Positions 1 through 7,312 of a stretch of DNA of 64,000 bases are shown one piece after another. Position 1 is the stretch's first letter. Every line of letters begins with the position of its first letter. The stretch comes from Chloroflexota bacterium (lineage in GTDB: Bacteria; Chloroflexota; Anaerolineae; Aggregatilineales; Phototrophicaceae). The position numbers and the translations under genes were made by a program. Below the pieces are notes generated by a model. It saw nothing but the letters and a program-made list of their open reading frames with translations. It had not been told where the DNA came from and did no database searches. Where the stretch lies: NCBI GenBank assembly GCA_028875185.1, contig JAPPFH010000150.1, positions 1 to 64,000 of the forward strand, written 5' to 3'.

Positions 1-116
1 TCTGCACCTTGTCGGTACGCTCATATGGCTACGATAAAATGTCAACAGAACCTAATTTGCATTGCGCTACAGGTAATGTTGTTTACTGCTGAGAAGCATG
101 GAACCAGGAGCAACAT

Positions 117-284
117 ATGATAGAAACGTTGATGCTGATTGGCCTGGGTATAGTCTGCCTGTATACGATTGTTCTGGTGGCTACCGTTACATACGATGTG
201 CTGACTGGGCGAATCAAGCGGCTTGAAGGCATCGCGCATAGAAACAGTCAGGCTCCGCTTGTTGAACAGCGGCAAGACACATAA
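117..284 (+). CDS. small single-pass membrane protein, 55 aa
   Basis: A short gene starting MIETLMLIGLGIVCLYTIV. Residues 4-24 are a continuous hydrophobic stretch and would form one membrane helix. The remaining tail is basic, then polar (GRIKRLEGIAHRN). An AGGAG ribosome site sits 5-6 nt before the ATG, which makes expression plausible. I do not recognise the family. It stands alone, 27 bp from the convergent kinase gene. It could be a regulatory or stress membrane peptide, but nothing in the sequence shows its role. Confidence 0.55.
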   Translation: MIETLMLIGLGIVCLYTIVLVATVTYDVLTGRIKRLEGIAHRNSQAPLVEQRQDT

Positions 285-311
285 GTCGGTGCGTTGCCCT
301 TAGCGCTCGAT

Positions 312-1244
312 TCAAGGATACGGAATCAACTCCACCTGCGGCAGGAAGCGCTCCATGTCTGCAACAGCGTAGGCGGCAGTGCCCGGTTGCAAACAGACCG
401 CGGTCGCGGCGGCGATGCCGAGGCGCAAGCCCTCTTCCAATGGCGAATCATGATGCAGCGCGTGCGCCAAGCCCGCGAGCACCGCGTCGCCAGCGCCGGC
501 CGGGCTGCTAACCTCGACCGCGATTGGCGGGATGCGATAGCTGCGATCATTGAGCAGCGCCAGCGCCCCGTCTTTGCCCCTGGTGATGACCACTTGCGTG
601 CCGAAGCGCTCCATAATCGCGCGACCGGCTTGGTATAACTCGACGTCCGTATCCAGCTTGCGGCCGACCAGCGCCGAGAGTTCGTGTTCATTCGGCTTTA
701 TGAAAGTTGGGCGAGCGGCCAAGCCGGCGCTCAGATTCGGCTCGGCGGCATCAAATATCACCGGCGCCTTTGCCTCGCGCGCAAGCTCTATGGCGTCAGC
801 GTAGAAGTCGGGCGACATGCCCGACGGCAGCGACCCGCCGGTGATAACGACGGTCGCCGATGGCAGCGCCGCCTGGTAGCGCGCAAGCAATGCTTCGACA
901 TGCTGTGGCTCAACGTTCATGGATGTGGTTGTGATCGTAGTGTGCTCGCCGGTTGATTCGTCGATGATGACCGTGTTGATGCGCGTCTCGCCGCCGACCT
1001 CGATAAAATCGGCCCTCACGCCGAGGTCCTCCAGCATGCGTTTCACTTTTACGCCGACAGCGCCGGCGGCCAAACCGAGCGCCAGACTGCCGACGCCCAT
1101 GCGCCCCAGGATCCAGGCGGCGTCGGTCGGCTTGCCGCCCATGCTGTGATAAGCGCGCGTGGCGCGGATCGTGGTGTTGGTCGTCAGCGCCGGAACGAAA
1201 ACGGTCAAGTCGAGCGTGGTATTAGGCGTGAGGGAGACGATCAT
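312..1244 (-). CDS. PfkB-family sugar-phosphate kinase (1-phosphofructokinase/tagatose-6-P kinase type)
   Basis: A 310-aa ribokinase-fold kinase that would phosphorylate a sugar phosphate with ATP. It begins MIVSLTPNTTLDLTV, typical of the FruK/LacC branch. A glycine-rich substrate loop (SMGGKPTDAAW) and the C-terminal PfkB signature SPAGAGDAV with the catalytic Asp are present. The substrate loop differs from the usual GGKGxN, so the exact sugar is uncertain. The start chosen is the internal ATG at 1244, because upstream residues do not resemble the family. The aldolase gene ends 7 nt upstream on the same strand, so kinase and aldolase probably act in sequence on one sugar phosphate in the cytoplasm. 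Confidence 0.85.
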   Translation of the reverse strand: MIVSLTPNTTLDLTVFVPALTTNTTIRATRAYHSMGGKPTDAAWILGRMGVGSLALGLAAGAVGVKVKRMLEDLGVRADFIEVGGETRINTVIIDESTGEHTTITTTSMNVEPQHVEALLARYQAALPSATVVITGGSLPSGMSPDFYADAIELAREAKAPVIFDAAEPNLSAGLAARPTFIKPNEHELSALVGRKLDTDVELYQAGRAIMERFGTQVVITRGKDGALALLNDRSYRIPPIAVEVSSPAGAGDAVLAGLAHALHHDSPLEEGLRLGIAAATAVCLQPGTAAYAVADMERFLPQVELIPYP

Positions 1245-1251
1245 AAATATG

Positions 1252-1950
1252 TTAGTCGTCGCGGAAGTTCGAAATCGCCGATTCCATAGCTTCGCGTTCA
1301 TTGCGCAGCAGCGGGCTGGCGCCCAAATGCTGCGACATCATGATCATATAGGCGTTGGTGTCGAGGCGTTCGACCGCGTCCAGCGCCGCTGGCAGATTCT
1401 TCCCCATCAAGAATAAGCCATGCCAGGGGGCGAGCGCCCCGGCGGCGTGTTTGGCGATCATTGCCTCGCGGCCGCGCATGGTGGCGACGATGCGCTCGCC
1501 GAGTTTGGGGCTATGGGCGGGCGCGTATTCGATGACTGGCGTGGTTCCGAATTTTCGCGTCGCTTCCATCACCGGCGGCATCGGCAGATTGGCGCAGGCG
1601 AAGACCAGCAGATTGCGCGGATGGGCGTGGATGACCGCCGTTCCGTAATCGGCTAAGTTCCCATGCAAGCCGAAGTGCACGGCGCTCTCGCGGGTCAAGC
1701 CGCCATCGCCGCAAAGGATTTCGCCGCCCTCGCTGACGACCAGCACATCCTCCGGCGCCAGTTGCCATTGTTTGCTCTGCCCGGCGAGGGTGGGCGACAT
1801 GCAGAAGACATCGCCGACGCGCAAGCTGATGTTTCCGCCGCCGGCATCGGTCAGATTGCGGTCGAACAAGAAGCGCCCGATACGCGCCACCAGCGCCCGC
1901 CCGGCAAGCACCTCATCCGTCAAGACCGCGCGCGCTTCAAGCATTCGCAT
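1252..1950 (-). CDS. class II aldolase/adducin-family protein (fuculose-phosphate aldolase type)
   Basis: A 232-aa zinc aldolase of the fuculose/rhamnulose-phosphate aldolase family, which cleaves ketose phosphates to DHAP and an aldehyde. Visible motifs are GGGNISLR near the N terminus, the metal-binding HAHPRN, and a third histidine in APWHGLF. The start is set at the ATG at 1950 (MRMLEARAV), because a strong GGGGGAG ribosome site lies just before it; an in-frame ATG at 1977 has none. It is the first gene of a two-gene operon with the PfkB-type kinase, 7 nt away. That order fits a small ketose-phosphate catabolic unit; the substrate cannot be read from sequence. Confidence 0.82.
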   Translation of the reverse strand: MRMLEARAVLTDEVLAGRALVARIGRFLFDRNLTDAGGGNISLRVGDVFCMSPTLAGQSKQWQLAPEDVLVVSEGGEILCGDGGLTRESAVHFGLHGNLADYGTAVIHAHPRNLLVFACANLPMPPVMEATRKFGTTPVIEYAPAHSPKLGERIVATMRGREAMIAKHAAGALAPWHGLFLMGKNLPAALDAVERLDTNAYMIMMSQHLGASPLLRNEREAMESAISNFRDD

Positions 1951-2098
1951 TTCTCCCCCGTTTCGATATAATGCCATTATAGCTTCCCACGTCAGTCGGA
2001 CAAAGAATACACTTGATTACAAGCCAATTTTTTCTTCATCAGACTAGAACCGGTCGTTATGTCGGAGTCTAAGCGGCTGGCTGAGAAAGGGATGGAGA

Positions 2099-3070
2099 AT
2101 GCACGAAATTCATCCACGACGACAAGCAGTAGCCGTACGCAAAGTTTATCTACCGGAGTTCAGCTTTAACCGTATTCTTACTGGCGATGCCAGAAAATTG
2201 ATGCCCTCAATACCTTCCAATAGCGTAGATCTCAGCTTCTGGTCGCCTCCATATTTTGTTGGTAAGTCCTACGAAAAGGATTGGAGTTTCGACGAGTGGC
2301 AATCGCTGATTAGGGAGGTTGTTTCACTGCATTCTCGAGTCTTGAAGCGGGGTGGCTTTATGGCAGTCAACATTGGGGACATTTTGTGCTTCCAGGACGA
2401 TTCCATGCCGCGATATCAGGCCGATAACGTACGTCGTAAGAAAAGCCCGGTAACGAAGGAACAAATAATTGAGCTTCAGCAGCAATACCCGAAGGCGCGC
2501 CGTGTAGATTTAGCAAAGATGCTCGGCTGTAGTGAACAGACTGTACAGCGGAGACTCGAACATAACAATGTTCGTGGTGGCAAACAGATCGCATCAACTC
2601 GCGTAAAACTGACAGGTTGTATGGTGGAAGAGTGGGCGCTACAGTCTGGGCTGTACCTCTATGATCAGCGCATCTGGCAAAAAGACCCTTGTTGGGCGAA
2701 TTGCCGCTGGCACTCCAATTCCTATCGGGCAGTCGATGAGTTTGAACACATCTATGTCTTTTGGCAACCGGGCATCACGGAATACGATCGCCAACGCTTG
2801 AGCAATAGCGAATGGTCTGAATGGGGGTCGCGTGGGGTTTGGCAGATTCGTTCGGTGCAACGCAACGATCGTCACGAAGCCGAGTTTCCTGAAGAGCTTG
2901 CTAGTCGGGTAATTCGACTTTTGTCGCCAGCTAAAGGGGTTGTTCTTGATCCGTTCGTCGGCTCTGGCACAACAACCGCTGTAGCTAGACAGCTTGGCAG
3001 ACGGTGGCTCGGTATAGAGCTAGATGATCGTTACGCAGAAGAAGCTCGGAAGCGCGCGTATGTTTCCTGA
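2099..3070 (+). CDS. DNA methyltransferase of a SfiI-like restriction-modification system
   Basis: A 323-aa beta-class DNA methyltransferase. Catalytic motif IV is SPPY at residues 49-52, a form usual for N4-cytosine methylases. The AdoMet-binding motif DPFVGSGTT comes late, at about residue 284, which is the beta-class motif order. Between them, at about residues 118-158, is an insert that reads as a helix-turn-helix (VDLAKMLGCSEQTVQRRLEH). This may be part of target recognition or an autoregulatory domain. The gene overlaps the SfiI-like endonuclease gene by 11 bp, so it is its probable protecting methylase. The region is visibly AT-richer than its neighbours, consistent with transfer. Confidence 0.88.
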   Translation: MHEIHPRRQAVAVRKVYLPEFSFNRILTGDARKLMPSIPSNSVDLSFWSPPYFVGKSYEKDWSFDEWQSLIREVVSLHSRVLKRGGFMAVNIGDILCFQDDSMPRYQADNVRRKKSPVTKEQIIELQQQYPKARRVDLAKMLGCSEQTVQRRLEHNNVRGGKQIASTRVKLTGCMVEEWALQSGLYLYDQRIWQKDPCWANCRWHSNSYRAVDEFEHIYVFWQPGITEYDRQRLSNSEWSEWGSRGVWQIRSVQRNDRHEAEFPEELASRVIRLLSPAKGVVLDPFVGSGTTTAVARQLGRRWLGIELDDRYAEEARKRAYVS

Positions 3071-3731
3071 GCAAATGGAAACTTTGGAACAGACGTCATT
3101 TTCGATGGTAACACAAGCGCTAACGGACTATGCCTCGCAAGCGGTGGATATTTTCAAAGAAGAAGTGGATCAGCCTCAAGACATAGCCGAAGACGTAACG
3201 AGAGAAGCCATTGAATTAATGGGCTTACCTCAGATACACATGCGACTTTACGGTAAGGTTGACATTAAGAAAGCCGTTTATGTCTTCTTGCCAGAAGCTA
3301 TTCCTGTCGCGCTCATGCTCGACGCGAAAGCAGAAAAGCCAAGTGGTGCTGGTTCAGCGACAATTCAGATGTCGCAAACCTCGATGCGTGTGAAAATGTG
3401 GCGCCAAGATCAAGCCATTGATGAGGCAGGTAAATTGCCGTCATTTATCGAACGCGACGGCCGTAATCTTTATGTTGTTACGGTATTTGCAAAGTACATC
3501 TACGATGTAATCGACGGCGCGCATGTTCTAAAACGTATAATAGCGGCTTGTTTACCTAATGGTCTATTACAAGACCGGTACAATCCAAACGAGAATGATA
3601 CAATCTGGCGAGTCGGTAGAAACGCGCCGACGCTAGGCGAGGATTTCCGAGTGCGTATCAGTTTTGCTGAGCTGGGGAGCAAAGCAAGCTGGCGTGTTCA
3701 AGACATCGAATTTCCCTCAACTGACTCGTGA
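3060..3731 (+). CDS. SfiI-family type II restriction endonuclease
   Basis: A 223-aa protein resembling SfiI, a tetrameric enzyme that cuts GGCCN5GGCC. From memory of SfiI, several segments line up: the N-terminal helix (VTQALTDYASQAVDIF), VDIKK and LMLDAKA matching the catalytic D79...D100-x-K102, and RYNPNENDT followed by an APTLGE/RVRISF stretch. Predicted catalytic residues are D68, D88 and K90, with nearly the same spacing as in SfiI. The start at 3060 matches the SfiI N terminus; an in-frame start at 3024 would overlap the methylase further. SfiI has 269 residues, so this copy is shorter at its C-terminal end. Its recognition site has not been shown. Confidence 0.78.
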   Translation: MFPEQMETLEQTSFSMVTQALTDYASQAVDIFKEEVDQPQDIAEDVTREAIELMGLPQIHMRLYGKVDIKKAVYVFLPEAIPVALMLDAKAEKPSGAGSATIQMSQTSMRVKMWRQDQAIDEAGKLPSFIERDGRNLYVVTVFAKYIYDVIDGAHVLKRIIAACLPNGLLQDRYNPNENDTIWRVGRNAPTLGEDFRVRISFAELGSKASWRVQDIEFPSTDS

Positions 3732-3767
3732 ACTATTTTTGTGTATTTGATTTAGTGAAGGTTTACA

Positions 3768-4928
3768 TTGGAACCATTCGAATTCGCCAGCGCAGCCCGT
3801 ATCATCTTTGGCGATGGCAGCGCAAGCCAGCTACCCCAACTCGCGCGGGACATGGGCAGCCATGCATTGCTCGTCACCGACAGCTTCCAGCCCGATTCAG
3901 TATCGCGCCTCATTGACGCGCTGCGGAGCGCCACGTTGCGACTGACTCATTTTCCCGTCAGCGGCGAGCCAACGGTCGAGCTGATCGATGAGGCGAAAGC
4001 GATCGCCGCATCCGCTGGCTGTGATCTGGTCATCAGCATCGGCGGCGGCAGCGTCATCGACACAGGGAAGGCGAGCGCCGCGCTGATTCCCAATGAGGGC
4101 GAAGTCCTCAATTTTCTCGAGGTCATCGGCGCCGGGCGCAAGCTGTCTGCCGATCCACTGCCCTTCATCGCGCTGCCGACAACAGCCGGCACTGGCGCTG
4201 AAGTCAGCAAGAACGCGGTGCTCGGCTCGAAGGCGCATCGCGTCAAGGTCAGCCTGCGCGACAATCGCATGTTGGCTGACATTGCCCTGGTCGATCCGCA
4301 ACTGACGCATTCGGTACCGCCTACGGTCACCGCCAGCACTGGCATGGACGCGCTGACGCAGGTGCTCGAGCCTTTCGTCTCCCACCTCGCCAATCCGCTG
4401 ACGGACGGCATGTGCGCCGAGGGCTTGCGCCGCGCCGGGCGCTCGCTGCGGAGGGTTTATGCCGCGCCGGATGACGCCGAGGCCCGCCGCGATATGGCGC
4501 TGACGAGCCTGCTGGGCGGCTTGGCGCTGGCCAATGCCAAGCTCGGCGCTGTGCATGGATTCGCCGGCGTCCTCGGTGGGATGTACGACGCGCCCCATGG
4601 CGCTATCTGCGCCGCGCTGTTGCCACCGGTGATGGAAGCGAATATCAAAGCCTTGCGAGCGCGCGAGCCCGAGAACCCCGCCGCGCGGCGCTACGAATTC
4701 GCCGCCCAGTTCTTACTTTTTGACAATGACGCGACCGCTCAGGATGCGATGGATTGGATCAGCGAGACCAGCCGCCTCTTCGACATCTCGGGCTTGGGCG
4801 CCTACGGCCTGCGCGAGGAAGACTTTGACGAAATAGTCGCGAAGTCCAGCGTGTCCAGCAGCATGAAGGGCAATCCGATTGTGCTGACGGAGGCTGAACT
4901 CCGCGATATTCTACACGCGGCTTACTGA
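3768..4928 (+). CDS. iron-containing (group III) alcohol dehydrogenase
   Basis: A 386-aa NAD(P)-dependent dehydrogenase of the Fe-ADH family. The nucleotide loop GGGSVIDTGKA is at about residue 92, followed by DPQLTHSVPP and the metal-site segments STGMDALTQVLE, VSHLAN, AVHGFAG and APHGAIC, which carry the Asp and His ligands. The start is a TTG codon with a GTGAAGG stretch shortly upstream; there is no better ATG. It may oxidise a short-chain alcohol or reduce an aldehyde; family members include maleylacetate reductases. The next gene starts directly after its stop codon. Confidence 0.85.
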   Translation: MEPFEFASAARIIFGDGSASQLPQLARDMGSHALLVTDSFQPDSVSRLIDALRSATLRLTHFPVSGEPTVELIDEAKAIAASAGCDLVISIGGGSVIDTGKASAALIPNEGEVLNFLEVIGAGRKLSADPLPFIALPTTAGTGAEVSKNAVLGSKAHRVKVSLRDNRMLADIALVDPQLTHSVPPTVTASTGMDALTQVLEPFVSHLANPLTDGMCAEGLRRAGRSLRRVYAAPDDAEARRDMALTSLLGGLALANAKLGAVHGFAGVLGGMYDAPHGAICAALLPPVMEANIKALRAREPENPAARRYEFAAQFLLFDNDATAQDAMDWISETSRLFDISGLGAYGLREEDFDEIVAKSSVSSSMKGNPIVLTEAELRDILHAAY

Positions 4929-5933
4929 GTGGGCTGGGGCATGATTTTCAGGAGAGGCTCTCGCCGGACTACAATCATCACCGCTTATGTTGTTGCTGTC
5001 GTCATCCTCTATTTCGGGCGCCAGCACGCAACGACCCTGCGCGCGCCAGCCAGCGAGCGGGTAGCGAACGCGCTCATCTTCATCTCCGATACCGACTCGA
5101 TCGACGCCGGACGCGGGTCGAACTCGGTTTACCGGATCGACGTCGACACTCCCCGTTCCATCAAGCGCATCGTCGGCTCGATTCCGCATGGCGAGGGCTA
5201 CCTGCGCATCAGTGATATCGACTGCGAAAGCGCCTCTCAGCAGCTTGTGCTCGCCAGCCATCGGCGCGATCTCAACGGCTTCCACCATGCGCGACTGGAC
5301 GGCTCGGGCTTGCATCTAGACCAACCGGCCACAGGCAGCTTGCTAGCGGCAACGCGCCAAATCGCCATCGCGGCGGATGGCCGGGGCATTGTCGTCTCAC
5401 GCCAGTTTGAAGACTTCGCGGAGCCGCGCTTTGGCTTGGTCGCCGGCGATCTCTTCAGCCGCAATTTCAAAATGTACCGAGCGCCATCGGCAGACAGGTC
5501 TTATATTTCGCCGGTCTTTTCACCCAGCGGGCGTCTGCTCGCCTACATAGCCAAGCGCCATGACGATGATGCTGAGTGGGCCTCCCAGCTGGTCGTCGCC
5601 GTTTCCGGCGGGCGGCAGGAGCGTGTCATTTTCCAGACGGACCGGCAAATCAGCGAAGTCGCCTGGTCGCCGACGGGAGAGTGGCTGGCGCTGGTGGTGG
5701 ATCGGCAAATCTACCGTATTCATGGCTACGGCGGCGAAGCGCCGACCAGGCTGACCGACCACATCGGCGGCGCGAGCTCGCCGCGCTGGTCGCCCGATGG
5801 CGCGCAAATCAGCTACGTTGCGCCCTCGTCCTTCCGCGGGCAGAATCAGCTCTTCGTTATGAAAGCCGATGGAACCGGCAAGCGGCGCGTTGCCAATATC
5901 CGCGGCAAGCTGGTCAATGGCTGTTGGGTATAA
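4929..5933 (+). CDS. membrane-anchored TolB-like beta-propeller protein
   Basis: A 334-aa protein with one N-terminal membrane helix (about residues 13-29, IITAYVVAVVILYF) and an extracytoplasmic part made of WD40-like/TolB-type blades. The blades show in phrases such as SPVFSPSGRLLAYIA, EVAWSPTGEWLAL and SPRWSPDGAQISYVA. Such propellers usually bind proteins or ligands; no catalytic residues are seen. The GTG start abuts the stop of the alcohol dehydrogenase gene; an ATG 12 nt downstream is an alternative. Co-transcription with the dehydrogenase is likely from spacing, though a functional link is not evident. Confidence 0.7.
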   Translation: MGWGMIFRRGSRRTTIITAYVVAVVILYFGRQHATTLRAPASERVANALIFISDTDSIDAGRGSNSVYRIDVDTPRSIKRIVGSIPHGEGYLRISDIDCESASQQLVLASHRRDLNGFHHARLDGSGLHLDQPATGSLLAATRQIAIAADGRGIVVSRQFEDFAEPRFGLVAGDLFSRNFKMYRAPSADRSYISPVFSPSGRLLAYIAKRHDDDAEWASQLVVAVSGGRQERVIFQTDRQISEVAWSPTGEWLALVVDRQIYRIHGYGGEAPTRLTDHIGGASSPRWSPDGAQISYVAPSSFRGQNQLFVMKADGTGKRRVANIRGKLVNGCWV

Positions 5934-5938
5934 ATCAA

Positions 5939-7126
5939 TTAGTGTGACGCTTTGGCCAGTTTGCGAGGCGTGAAAAAGACCCAAATGGCTAACGCGCCAA
6001 TCAGTAAAAGCGCGCTCAATCCGACCAGCGTCGCCTCATAGCCGAGCGCCATAATCGCCAGCCCGCCCAGCACAGGGCCGGCCACCTTGCCGAAGTTCTG
6101 CATCATGCCGATCAAGCCCATGCCCGCGCCCAGGTGTTCCGGGTTGATGCGGTTGGAAACCAGCGCAATCGCCGCCGGGAAGATCAGCGCCTGCGCCAGC
6201 CCCATCAGCGCCGCCGGCAATAGGAAAGCCAGCCCTTGAGATAGCGCGCGTACCAGGGGCAGCGCCGCCGCCAAAGTCAACATGCCCAGGCTGATCGCCG
6301 GCAGATAACCCAAGCGATCGCCCAAGCGGCCGCAGAATGGCTTGCCCAGCACATGGACAGCCTCGCTAAGGCTGAAGAACAAGCCGACTAACACGATGCT
6401 AACGCCCGCTTCCAGCGCATAAATGGGCAGGAATGCTTTCAAGGTGTAAAGCGCGATGAAGGTAATCGCTTCCAGCCCGCCGGTTAGCCAGACGGCCGGC
6501 GTCCGCCCCCCGTCGCGGAGGGCGGCGGCTACCTGACGCCAGGCTGGCTCGCCCCGCCCCTTGCGTTTCCGCGCGCGTGTCTCCGGTAAGCTCAGTATCG
6601 GCAGGAAGACGGCGCAGCTGACGATGCCTATGATGGTGAAAACCGACGTCGCGTCCATCGAGAGCAGCAGCCAGCCAGCCAGCGCCGGCCCCACGATATA
6701 ACCGCCGCTGCGCGCCATTTGAAACCAGCCGATGTCCTCGGCGGTCTTGTCGTCGCGCGCGCGCTCGGCGATGTAGGCGAGGGTGACCGGACCGTAAATT
6801 GCCGTCGCCAAACCATGGACCAAGCGTATCGCCAGCAACTGTTCCGGCGTCTGGATGAAGCGGTACAAGAAGGGCATGAAAGCGAAGAATGCGGTCCCGA
6901 TCAAGAGCCAGACGCGCCGCCCCCAGCGATCGGACAAGATGCCGAAGAGTGGCTTGAGGAAAAGCCCGGTTACGGTGGAGACCGAGACGATCAACCCGAG
7001 GAAGGCGCCCGACGCGCCCAGCGCCGCGGCGAAGATTGGCAGCAGCGGCGTCTTGCCCATCTGATAGGCGGAGCGCGCTACGAAGTCCGCCAGCATCAAT
7101 AATAGGAAGGGTTTGGAGCGTTTCAT
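5939..7126 (-). CDS. major facilitator superfamily transporter
   Basis: A 395-aa protein with about 12 hydrophobic segments and the MFS signature between helices 2 and 3 (GILSDRWGRRVWLLIG). A related segment, FCGRLGDRLGYLPAI, comes in the second half, as expected for a duplicated six-helix unit. The start chosen is the ATG at 7126 (MKRSKPFLLLMLADF), with AGGA upstream; an ATG at 7138 is possible. It is a secondary transporter in the inner membrane, most like sugar or drug exporters. The substrate cannot be deduced. It converges with the TolB-like gene, only 5 bp between the stops. Confidence 0.85.
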   Translation of the reverse strand: MKRSKPFLLLMLADFVARSAYQMGKTPLLPIFAAALGASGAFLGLIVSVSTVTGLFLKPLFGILSDRWGRRVWLLIGTAFFAFMPFLYRFIQTPEQLLAIRLVHGLATAIYGPVTLAYIAERARDDKTAEDIGWFQMARSGGYIVGPALAGWLLLSMDATSVFTIIGIVSCAVFLPILSLPETRARKRKGRGEPAWRQVAAALRDGGRTPAVWLTGGLEAITFIALYTLKAFLPIYALEAGVSIVLVGLFFSLSEAVHVLGKPFCGRLGDRLGYLPAISLGMLTLAAALPLVRALSQGLAFLLPAALMGLAQALIFPAAIALVSNRINPEHLGAGMGLIGMMQNFGKVAGPVLGGLAIMALGYEATLVGLSALLLIGALAIWVFFTPRKLAKASH

Positions 7127-7234
7127 GGTCCTGTTCATTTCGAGACACGCTGAGTAGGAAGACGTGATAGCGTATAGTTTAGCTGTGCGCGTCGAACCGA
7201 TGAGCGTTGTCGCCTCGGCAAATACACGCCACAA

Positions 7235-7312
7235 CTATTGCAGTTTCAGCACAGCCTTGCCAAAGTGATCAACCTTGGCGACATGTTCAGCATTAGTTTG
7301 CTTCCAGCGATC
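7235..7312 (-). pseudogene. possible 3' remnant of a zinc alcohol dehydrogenase/quinone oxidoreductase
   Basis: Read on the minus strand, this stretch encodes a fragment ending AEHVAKVDHFGKAVLKLQ and a stop. It resembles the C-terminal tail of medium-chain dehydrogenases (HxGKIVL type). No upstream body of such a gene remains, because the beta-helix gene occupies the adjoining sequence. The match is short, so it may be chance. Confidence 0.3.
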
